From NCBI GenBank assembly GCA_023255875.1, contig JAGDVY010000016.1:23820-73956 (forward strand): DNA of 50,137 nt. Direction: 5' to 3'. Positions 33,337 to 40,873 of the stretch are shown piece by piece. Below the pieces are notes generated by a model. It saw nothing but the letters and a program-made list of their open reading frames with translations. It searched no databases and was not told the origin of the DNA. The first letter of the stretch is position 1. The number at the start of each line of letters is the position of its first letter. The stretch is from Hydrogenobacter sp. GTDB lineage: Bacteria; Aquificota; Aquificia; Aquificales; Aquificaceae. The translations under genes were made by a program, and so were the position numbers.

Positions 33337-33344
33337 GTTTAAGT

Positions 33345-33350
33345 TATAAT
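33345..33350 (+). promoter_or_regulatory. -10 box of tmk
   Basis: TATAAT 10 nt before the tmk ATG at 33361. It is back-to-back with the PBP1A -10 box, with 8 bp between them in a 37-bp intergenic gap. No clear -35 is seen. Confidence 0.5.
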
Positions 33351-33360
33351 CCTTCAGAGC

Positions 33361-33966
33361 ATGAAGGGATTTCTTATCACCTTTGAGGGTATAGACGGCT
33401 CTGGTAAAACCACGCAGGCAAACCTCCTTTATGAGTACCTTCAAAGAAAAGGCATACCAACATCCATCTACAGAGACCCAGGTGGCACTGCTTTGGCTGA
33501 AAAGATAAGGGAATTAATCATGGAGTTTTCCATGGATCCCATTACGGAGCTTCTCCTCTTTGAAAGTGCCCGTTCAAGTCTTGTATGGGAAAAGGTGCTT
33601 CCAGATCTATGTGCAAATAAGGTGGTAATAGTGGACAGATTTATAGACTCCAGCGTGGCTTACCAAGGCTATGGGAGGGAAATAAATTTGGGAACTGTCA
33701 ATATTCTCAATCATATAGCCATCAGAGGTAGAAAGCCAGACCTTACCATAATACTCAATGTGAGTCTTGAAACTGCTTTAAGTAGAATAAGGCACAAAAA
33801 AACCAAGTTTGAAGACCCTGAACTTCTAAGAAAGGTAAGAGATGCATACATACTCATAGCCCACTCAGAGAAGGAGAGAGATATACGAATAGTTGATGCC
33901 AATAGGGATAAGGAAGAAGTTTTTAAGGAGATAGTTTGCATAGTAGAGGATAAATTAGGTCTTTGA
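33361..33966 (+). CDS. tmk: Thymidylate kinase
   Basis: A 201-residue P-loop kinase. It shows F-E-G-I-D-G-S-G-K-T-T (Walker A), R-D-P-G-G-T (DR-type base/phosphate loop), D-R-F-I-D-S-S-V-A-Y-Q-G and R-H-K-K-T-K-F-E in the lid. It phosphorylates dTMP to dTDP. The DUF4416 gene follows after 4 nt, and the two probably form a small operon. Confidence 0.95.
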   Translation: MKGFLITFEGIDGSGKTTQANLLYEYLQRKGIPTSIYRDPGGTALAEKIRELIMEFSMDPITELLLFESARSSLVWEKVLPDLCANKVVIVDRFIDSSVAYQGYGREINLGTVNILNHIAIRGRKPDLTIILNVSLETALSRIRHKKTKFEDPELLRKVRDAYILIAHSEKERDIRIVDANRDKEEVFKEIVCIVEDKLGL

Positions 33967-33970
33967 AAAC

Positions 33971-34519
33971 ATGGAACTTGCTAAACCCATCTTATCAGTG
34001 ATCTACAAAGAGGAAGAGATTTTTAGAGAGTTTTTAAAGGAACTAAATGTGGAACACCTATCTGAGCCTTATTATTTTGCATCCATACAAAGATACTACT
34101 CAAGAGAGATGGGGGAAGGGCTTATGAAGATATTTTTATCCCTGAAGGGTCTTATTAAAAAAGAGGAACTTGTAAACTTTAAACTTTGGACTATGAAAAA
34201 GGAAAAGGAGTTTTCTTTGCATGGAAGAAGACGCCTTAACATAGACCCTGGGTATGTAGATGAGAGCCACCTTATCTTAGCATCTTCCAAAAAGCGTGGA
34301 GGAAGGCTTTACTTAGGAAAAGATGTCTACGCGGAAATGGAGTATCTCTTTCTTTATGGTGGCTTTAGACCTCTCTACTGGACTTATGCGGATTACAGGG
34401 ATAAAAGAGTAATAGCCTTTTTTGAGAAAGTTAGGAAGGCATTTCTCAATGAATTAAAGACTGCAAAGCATGGGAATAAGTTGATGCTCTTGTCCTTCAC
34501 CGAGTATCAATTCTATTAG
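33971..34519 (+). CDS. DUF4416 family protein
   Basis: A 182-residue soluble protein with the features I associate with DUF4416 (PF14385): Y-Y-S-R-E-M-G-E-G-L near residue 45, R-R-R-L-N-I-D-P-G-Y-V in the middle, G-K-D-V-Y-A-E-M-E-Y and W-T-Y-A-D-Y-R near the end. Function is not known. It follows tmk closely. Its last 66 bp are antisense to the end of murI, the longest convergent overlap in the window. Confidence 0.8.
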   Translation: MELAKPILSVIYKEEEIFREFLKELNVEHLSEPYYFASIQRYYSREMGEGLMKIFLSLKGLIKKEELVNFKLWTMKKEKEFSLHGRRRLNIDPGYVDESHLILASSKKRGGRLYLGKDVYAEMEYLFLYGGFRPLYWTYADYRDKRVIAFFEKVRKAFLNELKTAKHGNKLMLLSFTEYQFY

Positions 34520-35221
34520 GTTTTTTAGACTAGGAGACTGGTCTGTAAAGAAAAGGCTCAGACTTCCATTTCCTTCGTTTTTTACATAACTCGCTATTTC
34601 CTCAGCTATAGCGCTTGCGGAATCCACTATATGCACTTCTCCCATATATCTCTTTATAGCGGGTGAAAGGAGTGGATAGTGGGTACAGCCAAGTATAAGA
34701 GTATCTATATCAGTAGATTTAAATTCTCTAAGGTAAAAATCAATGACCTTATCCACTATCTCGCCCTCTATAAGTCCCTCTTCCACGATGGGAACAAAGA
34801 GAGGACAGGCTTTTGCGTAAACTACACTTCCTGCTTCTTTAAGGCTTTTTTGATAAACACCGCTCTCTATAGTGCTTCTTGTACCTATAACACCTATGAC
34901 CTTATTTTTTGAAACCTCCAAAGCCTTTCTCACTCCCGGCTTTATAACCCCAAAGACTGGTATGCCAAGCTCCTCTTTAAGAATGTCTAAGGCATAGGAG
35001 CTTGCGGTGTTGCAGGCCACCACCAAAATATCAATATCAAAGCGCGCAAGAAAGTGAGCACACTCTATGCTGTAGCGTATTATTGTTTCCTTAGACTTTC
35101 CTCCATAAGGCACTCTTGCGGTATCCCCCAGATATATAAGATCAACCTTTGGAAAGGCAGACCTTATAGCCTTTAGGACAGTAAGTCCACCCACACCCGA
35201 ATCAAAAATTCCCAATCTCAT
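34454..35221 (-). CDS. murI: Glutamate racemase
   Basis: A 255-residue enzyme with the Asp/Glu racemase motifs: F-D-S-G-V-G-G-L-T-V at the N-terminus, D-T-A-R-V-P-Y-G, the first catalytic cysteine in V-A-C-N-T-A-S, and the second in L-G-C-T-H-Y-P-L. It supplies D-glutamate for peptidoglycan. The ATG overlaps the accC stop by 4 nt, so it is the last gene of an operon that starts with the PDO gene. Confidence 0.95.
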   Translation of the reverse strand: MRLGIFDSGVGGLTVLKAIRSAFPKVDLIYLGDTARVPYGGKSKETIIRYSIECAHFLARFDIDILVVACNTASSYALDILKEELGIPVFGVIKPGVRKALEVSKNKVIGVIGTRSTIESGVYQKSLKEAGSVVYAKACPLFVPIVEEGLIEGEIVDKVIDFYLREFKSTDIDTLILGCTHYPLLSPAIKRYMGEVHIVDSASAIAEEIASYVKNEGNGSLSLFFTDQSPSLKNLIELILGEGQEHQLIPMLCSL

Positions 35222-36552
35222 ACCATCATCTCCTCTACAAACTTTATGTGATGCTTACCCTCTACAAACTCTCTGGTGGATACAACCCTCTTGTGAAACT
35301 CTATGTTGGTCTTTAACCCTCTTCCAGAAATCAAAAACTCCTCTAAGGCTCTTTTTGCTCTTTCTATAGCGCTCTTTCTGTCTTCACCCCACACTATTAG
35401 TTTGGCAATAAGAGAATCGTAATACGGTGGTATTGTGTACCCACAGTAAATATGCGTATCTACCCTTACACCAGGTCCACCTGGTATGTAGAGCTCTTCT
35501 ATTTTCCCAGGTGATGGTATAAAGGTGTATGGGTCTTCCGCATTTATCCTAAACTCTATGGCATATCCCCTTCTTTCTATGTTTTTTATGCTGAGCTTTT
35601 CGCCTCTGGCTATCTTTATCTGCCACTTTACTATGTCTATGCCCGTTATCATTTCCGTTACTGGATGCTCTACCTGTATCCTTCCGTTCATCTCCATAAA
35701 GTAGAACTTTCCATCCTGATCCATAAGAAACTCTACTGTCCCTGCACCTTCATAACCTATTGCCTTGCAAAATTCAATGCTGGCTTCTTCTATCTCTTTG
35801 CGTTGTGCGTCATTTATAGAAATACTCGGAGCTTCTTCTATGAGCTTTTGGTTTCTCCTCTGTATGGAACACTCTCTCTCTCCAAGGGACACCACATTTC
35901 CGTATTTGTCCGCTAAGACCTGCACCTCTATATGTTTTGGATTTATCAAATACTTTTCTATGTAAACCCTTCCATCACCAAAGGCCACCTTTGCTTCCTC
36001 AATAGCTAAAGGTAGTTTTTCCCTTAGCTCTTTTTCATCTCTGACCACCCTTATACCTCTACCACCACCCCCTGCGGAAGCCTTGATCACAACAGGATAA
36101 CCTATCTGGTTAGCAGTCTCAATCGCGGACTTAACATCAACACAACCGTCGCTTCCTGGCAGTAATGGAATGCCTACTTTTCTTGCTAACTCCTTAGCTC
36201 TTATTTTGTCTCCTATAAGCTCAAGGGTTTGCGCAGATGGACCTATGAATATCTTCTTACTCACTCTTACTATCTCTGCAAATTTGGGATTTTCCGCCAA
36301 GAAACCGTATCCCGGATGCACCGCATCAGCACCGGACACTTCTACAGCGGACATAATGCGCGGAATGTCCAAATAACTCTTACCTGCCTCCGCAGGACCT
36401 ATACATATGCTCTGATCCGCAAGTTTTACGTGCATAGACTCTCTGTCCGCTTCTGAGTAAATGGCAACTGTTCTTATACCAAGCTCCTTACATGCCCTTA
36501 TGACCCTTACCGCTATCTCCCCTCTGTTAGCTATCAGGACCTTTTTGATCAT
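35218..36552 (-). CDS. accC: Biotin carboxylase subunit of acetyl-CoA carboxylase
   Basis: A 444-residue ATP-grasp enzyme starting I-K-K-V-L-I-A-N-R-G-E-I-A-V-R, with A-S-A-G-G-G-G-R-G-I-R for ATP binding, G-E-R-E-C-S-I-Q-R-R-N-Q-K and the active-site block E-M-N-G-R-I-Q-V-E-H-P-V-T-E. The usual Thr in that block is Gly here; the catalytic Glu, Asn and Arg remain. It carboxylates biotin on a carrier protein. The related 2-oxoglutarate carboxylase subunit CfiB of Hydrogenobacter differs clearly in sequence as I recall it, so acetyl-CoA carboxylase is the better call. I chose the ATG at 36552; an ATG at 36609 adds 19 atypical residues overlapping the upstream gene. Confidence 0.9.
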   Translation of the reverse strand: MIKKVLIANRGEIAVRVIRACKELGIRTVAIYSEADRESMHVKLADQSICIGPAEAGKSYLDIPRIMSAVEVSGADAVHPGYGFLAENPKFAEIVRVSKKIFIGPSAQTLELIGDKIRAKELARKVGIPLLPGSDGCVDVKSAIETANQIGYPVVIKASAGGGGRGIRVVRDEKELREKLPLAIEEAKVAFGDGRVYIEKYLINPKHIEVQVLADKYGNVVSLGERECSIQRRNQKLIEEAPSISINDAQRKEIEEASIEFCKAIGYEGAGTVEFLMDQDGKFYFMEMNGRIQVEHPVTEMITGIDIVKWQIKIARGEKLSIKNIERRGYAIEFRINAEDPYTFIPSPGKIEELYIPGGPGVRVDTHIYCGYTIPPYYDSLIAKLIVWGEDRKSAIERAKRALEEFLISGRGLKTNIEFHKRVVSTREFVEGKHHIKFVEEMMV

Positions 36553-36562
36553 AGACTTAACA

Positions 36563-37330
36563 TTATATTTGGTTTTTAAGTACTTTTCTAAGAAGGTCCC
36601 TATCTCCACTTACACTGGTAATAACCGCATTAACGCTTCCTATAACAAAGCTTAAGCTCATCCTAATAGGTAAGTACATATCTTCATCAATCCACAGATG
36701 CCACTTACCTCTTGGTTTTAAAAGTCCCTTTGTCTCAATGTTAGGATACACTTCAATCATTCTTGTGTTGAAAGTCCCAAGATCAGTATCTATACTATCT
36801 CTTTTTAACACAGAATACGGAATTACATACCTTTTATCATCGTAAAACATAAGGATATTACCGTGGTTTTTAACCGCAGAGTCCCTGTAAAGTAATAGAC
36901 TTGCAGTATAGGGTTCCACATATCCAGCTTCCTGATAAACTTTTTCCTCGCTTTTCTCTATTTGATCAGTGAGCTTTTTGTACTTTACTTCCTTCACATA
37001 TATCTTTCCATCTTTAAAGGTGTACTCCTGATACCTTTTAAACTCTCCCTCCTCTTGGTAATACTTAAAACTTATGGGTTGAAGAGTAGCCTTTTCTATA
37101 ACCGCTTGTCCTCTGTTGTACACTCTCTTTACCAACTTGCCTACGTTTATGGTTCTCACAACGCTTGAAACATAAAGTTCTTTGCCTCTATCTTCGTAAG
37201 TAATACAGGTCTCCGCAACGGGTAAAAAGACAAAGTACGCCTTATAGCATGCTGTTAGCTTGTTCGCAAAAGAAAAAGCAAAGGGCAAAAGGATTAGAAA
37301 GAGTAGAGATTTTTTAAGTCCTCTAACCAA
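36563..37330 (-). CDS. DUF3108-like secreted protein
   Basis: A 255-residue exported protein. The signal peptide is R-G-L-K-K-S-L-L-F-L-I-L-L-P-F-A with cleavage near S-F-A. The mature part is rich in beta strands and resembles DUF3108 proteins: an early A-Y-F-V-F-L-P-V-A-E-T, then K-Y-K-K-L-T-D-Q, and a C-terminal W-H-L-W-I-D-E-D-M-Y-L-P-I-R. Such proteins are thought to be periplasmic or outer-membrane linked, with no known activity. It overlaps the TPR gene by 37 nt and precedes accC by 10 nt. Confidence 0.7.
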   Translation of the reverse strand: MVRGLKKSLLFLILLPFAFSFANKLTACYKAYFVFLPVAETCITYEDRGKELYVSSVVRTINVGKLVKRVYNRGQAVIEKATLQPISFKYYQEEGEFKRYQEYTFKDGKIYVKEVKYKKLTDQIEKSEEKVYQEAGYVEPYTASLLLYRDSAVKNHGNILMFYDDKRYVIPYSVLKRDSIDTDLGTFNTRMIEVYPNIETKGLLKPRGKWHLWIDEDMYLPIRMSLSFVIGSVNAVITSVSGDRDLLRKVLKNQI

Positions 37331-37617
37331 GTTCTCATCTCCTCTGCCATTGATGGGTGATTGTGTTTTATGGATTTCTCTATGCCTTCTTGAAGTGTCT
37401 TTATAGCCTTTTCATATTCTCCAAGTTCTTCGTAGCATTTGGCAAGTACCTTGTAACCTGCGCCTTCATCTTCGTGCATCCTAAGGTAAGTCTCCATGTG
37501 CTCTATGGACTTAACATAGTCCTTTTCTTTGAAGTACTCAAGGGCAAGGGAGTAATGCACCATAGGGTTGTTGGGATTCTTTTTGAGCAGTTCAAGAAAG
37601 TATTCAAGCCTGTTCAT
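37294..37617 (-). CDS. Small TPR protein
   Basis: A 107-residue soluble protein with two to three TPR units: N-P-M-V-H-Y-S-L-A-L-E-Y-F-K-E-K-D-Y, then G-A-G-Y-K-V-L-A-K-C-Y-E-E-L-G-E-Y-E-K-A. I chose the ATG at 37617 (M-N-R-L-E-Y-F-L-E-L-L-K-K-N-P) because the reading from 37686 adds 23 residues encoded within the upstream gene and unlike a TPR. It overlaps the PDO gene by 14 nt and the DUF3108-like gene by 37 nt. It is probably an adaptor; partner unknown. Confidence 0.75.
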   Translation of the reverse strand: MNRLEYFLELLKKNPNNPMVHYSLALEYFKEKDYVKSIEHMETYLRMHEDEGAGYKVLAKCYEELGEYEKAIKTLQEGIEKSIKHNHPSMAEEMRTWLEDLKNLYSF

Positions 37618-38281
37618 TCTTTTCTCTCTTGATCTTTTCGTATGCAGATATAACGTATCCCAAAAAGGCATTCTCTGGTTGAGCACCTACAAACTCAACA
37701 AGACCCCTGTTTATAACTATCTTGGGTACACCCACTACCTGAAATCTCTCCGCAAGATCCATATTCTCGTTTGCATCCACTATCAAAGCTCTTATGTTTT
37801 CGTTAGCTAAGGCAAAGTTCATAGCCATAACTGCTGCAGAAGGACAGTATCCACAGGAGGTAGTGACAAAAACCATGATCTCCATAGGTAAGTCTATGCC
37901 CTGTAGCAACTCTATAGTCTTTTCAGAAAGCTTTGGAGTTCTTTTAGATACCTGAATAATGCCCTGCACCAAAGTGCTAAATTCAAGTCCAGCAGGTAGC
38001 CCCACATACCTTATACCGTAATCCTTATCTCCCTCTATCACTATAGTAGGAACGCGCTCTATCCCATACGCTTGTGCCATCTCCTTTTCTATAAGAGGAG
38101 AGTATATCTCAAGCTCTATCTTCTCAGGTTCTACCTGCGATACCTCCTTTAGAAGGTCCTCTGCAATAGAACAAGTTTCACAACCTATGGCTTGAGAAAA
38201 AAGCTTTAGCTTAACCTTTTCCTTAAGTTCTTTAGAAAATATGTCCTTCAGCTGAGTTCTGACATCAAGGCTAAGAAGCAT
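37604..38281 (-). CDS. Protein disulfide oxidoreductase with two thioredoxin folds (PDO)
   Basis: A 225-residue cytoplasmic protein of the glutaredoxin-like PDO family. It has two thioredoxin units, each with a CxxC site: C34-E-T-C37 and C143-G-Y-C146, each followed by a cis-Pro segment (R-V-P-T-I and G-V-P-K-I). PDOs are known from hyperthermophilic archaea and from Aquifex, where they support disulfide formation in cytosolic proteins. The gene heads an operon and has a full Shine-Dalgarno sequence (AAGGAGGT, 6 nt before the ATG). Confidence 0.9.
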   Translation of the reverse strand: MLLSLDVRTQLKDIFSKELKEKVKLKLFSQAIGCETCSIAEDLLKEVSQVEPEKIELEIYSPLIEKEMAQAYGIERVPTIVIEGDKDYGIRYVGLPAGLEFSTLVQGIIQVSKRTPKLSEKTIELLQGIDLPMEIMVFVTTSCGYCPSAAVMAMNFALANENIRALIVDANENMDLAERFQVVGVPKIVINRGLVEFVGAQPENAFLGYVISAYEKIKREKNEQA

Positions 38282-38304
38282 GTTTTTACCTCCTTCTAAA
38301 TATA

Positions 38305-38310
38305 ATTATA
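38305..38310 (-). promoter_or_regulatory. -10 box of the PDO operon
   Basis: TATAAT on the minus strand, 23 nt before the PDO ATG, leaving room for a leader with a Shine-Dalgarno sequence. No convincing -35 is seen 16-18 bp upstream. Confidence 0.5.
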
Positions 38311-38406
38311 ATCTTATAAATGCCAAAACCTTCTTTTTTCTAAAGAAGCTATATCTCAAAAGCATAAGTATGCAAAGGAGTTATTTGGGGATCGGAAGCT
38401 TTTGAC

Positions 38407-38447
38407 TTTCTTCCATGTCTTAGTTTTTCTCTTGTTTTCTTCCATGT
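38407..38447. repeat. 12-bp direct repeat upstream of mqnC
   Basis: TTTCTTCCATGT occurs at 38407-38418 and again at 38436-38447, 29 bp from start to start. It could be a paired binding site for a regulator, or a small local duplication. Confidence 0.55.
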
Positions 38448-38453
38448 GTTGCT

Positions 38454-38494
38454 TTGCTTTAAAAGCAATCATTTGACGGTGTGAAATTTCTCAC
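38454..38494. promoter_or_regulatory. Two palindromes upstream of mqnC, candidate operators
   Basis: A perfect 7+1+7 inverted repeat (TTGCTTT-A-AAAGCAA, 38454-38468) and a 16-bp near-palindrome (GTGTGAAATTTCTCAC, 38479-38494, one mismatched pair) lie just upstream of the probable mqnC -10. Neither resembles the BirA operator. The regulator is unknown. Confidence 0.4.
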
Positions 38495-38543
38495 TCAGCG
38501 TATAAGTTTATATTTATTATACTTGTAAGCGGAGGCTCTTAGA

Positions 38544-39629
38544 ATGAGAACTAACAGTCTTGATTACATAAAGGAGAAAGTACTTGATGGAAAGAGGATA
38601 AGCCCTGATGAAGCCCTTTTGCTTTTGGAGGAGGCGGACCTAACCCTATTGGGCTTTTTGGCAAACGAGATTAGAAAAAGACTGCACCCTGAAGGTATAG
38701 TCACTTTTGTCATAGACAGGAATGTCAATTACACCAATGTTTGTGTGGCGGGTTGTAAGTTCTGTGCCTTTCAGAGAAAGGTAGGATCACCCGAAGGGTA
38801 TGTGCTCAGCAAAGAGGAGATACTCAAAAAGGTTCAGGAGCTTGTAGATTGGGGAGGAACAACCCTTTTAATGCAAGGAGGCTTAAATCCAGACCTTCCC
38901 TTGGAGTATTACGAGGATCTCATATCCTCCATAAAGGAGCGCTTCCCTCAAATTCAAGTGCATTCCTTTTCCGCTCCCGAGATAGTATATCTCTCCAAGT
39001 TAGAGGGTATAAGCATAAAACAAGTTCTTGAAAGGCTGAAAAATGCAGGACTTGACTCTCTGCCCGGTGGTGGTGCGGAAGTGCTCTCTCAGGAAGTGAG
39101 AAGCTTTTTAAGTCCTGGAAAGTGCACAGTAGAGCAGTGGGAAGAGGTGCACAGAAGTGCTCACGAGCTTGGTATGACATCAACTGCTACCATGATGTTT
39201 GGACACATAGAAAAACCACACCACATAGTGGAGCATCTTGAAAGGCTGAGGCGTCTGCAAGATGAGACAGGTGGCTTTACAGCCTTCATACCTTGGACTT
39301 TCAAGAAAGGAAACACTCAGCTTGATCACATAGAGGAAGCTTCCACAGTGTACTATCTTAAAGTCCTTGCCCTTTCACGCATATATCTTGATAACTTCAA
39401 AAACATTCAGAGCTCTCATGTGACACAGACTATGCAGGTGGGTATGGTGGGACTACACTTTGGCGCAAACGACATGGGAAGCGTGATGATAGAAGAAAAT
39501 GTTATATCTTCTACTTCTTATAAGGTAAATATTCCCAAGGTGGAGGATATGGTTTCTGCCATAAGGTCTGCGGGTTTTGTTCCCGCACAGAGAGACACCT
39601 ACTACAGAATAGTGAGGATCTTTGAGTAA
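38544..39629 (+). CDS. mqnC: Cyclic dehypoxanthinyl futalosine synthase
   Basis: A 361-residue radical SAM enzyme. The cluster motif is C-V-A-G-C-K-F-C (CxxxCxxC), followed by F-Q-R-K. The family block L-M-Q-G-G-L-N-P-D-L-P and the S-L-P-G-G-G-A-E motif place it in the MqnC/CofH/MqnE group, closest to MqnC. It acts in the futalosine route to menaquinone, here presumably towards the methylthio-naphthoquinone of Hydrogenobacter. Other mqn genes are absent from the window, so an MqnE function is a minor alternative. It overlaps bioH by 8 nt. Confidence 0.88.
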   Translation: MRTNSLDYIKEKVLDGKRISPDEALLLLEEADLTLLGFLANEIRKRLHPEGIVTFVIDRNVNYTNVCVAGCKFCAFQRKVGSPEGYVLSKEEILKKVQELVDWGGTTLLMQGGLNPDLPLEYYEDLISSIKERFPQIQVHSFSAPEIVYLSKLEGISIKQVLERLKNAGLDSLPGGGAEVLSQEVRSFLSPGKCTVEQWEEVHRSAHELGMTSTATMMFGHIEKPHHIVEHLERLRRLQDETGGFTAFIPWTFKKGNTQLDHIEEASTVYYLKVLALSRIYLDNFKNIQSSHVTQTMQVGMVGLHFGANDMGSVMIEENVISSTSYKVNIPKVEDMVSAIRSAGFVPAQRDTYYRIVRIFE

Positions 39630-40251
39630 GCTTTTTTGTCTCCACGGCTGGGGTTTTTCTTCAAAGGTTTTTAGAGGTTTTAGGTGCTCAAGTATAGACC
39701 TTCCTGCTCATGGAAGCTCAAACCTTCCTTACAAAAACTTCAGGGATATGGCTAAAGATATAGCGCTAAGGATTCCCAATAGGTCTGTGCTTCTTGGGTG
39801 GTCCATGGGTGGCAGTTTGGCTATTTTGATAGCTCTTATGTTTCCCCAAAAGGTTCAAGGGCTCATTCTTATAGGCAGTGCTCCTCACTTTGGCTCTTGC
39901 TGGAGTGAGAAAAACATAAGGGCTTTTCTTCTGAGGCTAAGAAAAGAAGGAAAGAGCTTTCTAAGGGAGTTTAGGAAAAGGGCATATCAAGGAGAGTTTG
40001 AAGACGAGATTGATCTTCAGGTAGCCTACAAAATGCTTGAGGACTATATAAATTTAGATCTTACTTACCTTCTGCCGTATGTAAAACAAAAAACGGTGAT
40101 AATTCATGGCGTTTGGGATAACATAGTGCCACTAAAAGCGGGGATTACTCTTTACAATCTTATAAAAAAGTCTAAATTTATTACATTCCAAGGAGGGCAT
40201 TTTCCGAAAGGATATGAGCATCTTATCCTTGAGGTTCTCAAGGGCTTTTGA
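39622..40251 (+). CDS. bioH: BioH-like pimeloyl-ACP methyl ester esterase
   Basis: A 209-residue alpha/beta hydrolase, somewhat shorter than Escherichia coli BioH (about 256). It has L-H-G-W-G-F-S-S near the N-terminus (oxyanion region), the nucleophile elbow G-W-S-M-G-G, the acid in H-G-V-W-D-N and the catalytic His in G-G-H-F-P. BioH cleaves the methyl ester from pimeloyl-ACP after chain elongation. The call is supported by the BioC-like gene that overlaps its 3' end by 38 nt. A generic esterase is the alternative. Confidence 0.8.
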   Translation: MSKLFCLHGWGFSSKVFRGFRCSSIDLPAHGSSNLPYKNFRDMAKDIALRIPNRSVLLGWSMGGSLAILIALMFPQKVQGLILIGSAPHFGSCWSEKNIRAFLLRLRKEGKSFLREFRKRAYQGEFEDEIDLQVAYKMLEDYINLDLTYLLPYVKQKTVIIHGVWDNIVPLKAGITLYNLIKKSKFITFQGGHFPKGYEHLILEVLKGF

Positions 40252-40873
40252 TACTTATGAGAGGTGGGCTCTGCCACAAAAGAAAAGTGCAGAAATACTG
40301 CTTGAAATGAAAAGGGTTTGTGGGATAGCCTTAGATGTGGGGTGTGGTACAGGTTTTGCCAGCAGGGGCTTGGAAAGAGTGGTAGGACTTGATATATCAA
40401 AGGGTATGGCAAGGGTATATAAAGAGAGGTTTGGAAGAGTAGTTTTGGGAAATGCGGAGCACCTGCCTTTCAAAGACAAACAGTTTGATCTTGTGGTGAG
40501 CAACTTTTCCCTTCATTGGACGGACATAAAGAAAAGCCTTCCTGAGCTAATAAGAGTTTGTAAAGGACAACTACTTTTAGCTATCCCCATAGAGGGAAGT
40601 TTAAAAGAATTAGGTTTTCCCTTTCCACACAAAGAGGAGGTCCTTGGTATCCTGACAGCAGGAGGTTGCCAAGTCTTAGAATGCTTTACGCAAGACATGG
40701 AAATTCCTTTCAGAGGTTGGGATTTGGTCAGGTTTTTCCACTACACAGGTAGCTCCTTTAATCCTTCAACAGGTGGTGTTATAATGTCAAAAAAGAGGAT
40801 AGAAGATATGATATCTCGTATTGACATACCCATTTTTACTGTGTTATTCTTGTCCTGTGAGGCAAAAGCATGA
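40214..40873 (+). CDS. bioC: BioC-like malonyl-ACP O-methyltransferase
   Basis: A 219-residue class I SAM methyltransferase. The BioC-type opening R-F-S-R-A-F-D-T-Y-E is followed by SAM motif I (L-D-V-G-C-G-T-G-F), V-V-G-L-D-I-S-K-G-M, G-N-A-E-H-L-P-F and the BioC-type S-N-F-S-L-H-W. It would methylate malonyl-ACP to start pimelate synthesis. The 38-nt overlap with bioH implies tight coupling. It is shorter than E. coli BioC (251 residues), mainly in the cap region. The TGA overlaps the next start (ATGA). Confidence 0.82.
   Translation: MSILSLRFSRAFDTYERWALPQKKSAEILLEMKRVCGIALDVGCGTGFASRGLERVVGLDISKGMARVYKERFGRVVLGNAEHLPFKDKQFDLVVSNFSLHWTDIKKSLPELIRVCKGQLLLAIPIEGSLKELGFPFPHKEEVLGILTAGGCQVLECFTQDMEIPFRGWDLVRFFHYTGSSFNPSTGGVIMSKKRIEDMISRIDIPIFTVLFLSCEAKA

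Larger units (their letters stand above)
38282..38543. other. Longest intergenic spacer inside the window, divergent control region
   Basis: A 262-bp spacer, against 20-44 bp at most other divergent junctions. Minus side: AAGGAGGT (38288-38295) and TATAAT (38305-38310) for PDO. Plus side: a 12-bp direct repeat TTTCTTCCATGT at 38407-38418 and 38436-38447, a perfect inverted repeat TTGCTTT-A-AAAGCAA at 38454-38468, and a near-palindrome GTGTGAAATTTCTCAC at 38479-38494. These are followed by a TATACT -10 candidate (38518-38523) and GGAGG (38531-38535), 8 nt before mqnC. No gene is seen in it. Confidence 0.6.

Noticed and set aside
35218-36552. Assignment as 2-oxoglutarate carboxylase subunit CfiB
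   Set aside because: The sequence lacks the CfiB features I recall, such as its distinctive C-terminal extension, is shorter, and has no CfiA-like biotin-carrier partner next to it.
36553-36609. Longer AccC N-terminus from the ATG at 36609
   Set aside because: The added 19 residues do not match biotin carboxylases, which begin with the I-K-K-V-L-I-A-N-R-G-E block, and would overlap the upstream gene.
38385-38400. Sigma-54-type GG/GC element before mqnC
   Set aside because: The GG and GC doublets are 9 bp apart instead of 10, and the flanking consensus bases are missing.
38356-38445. 29-residue Lys-rich ORF on the minus strand in the PDO-mqnC spacer
   Set aside because: It has no ribosome site and overlaps the direct repeat. 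AT-rich DNA gives such peptides by chance.
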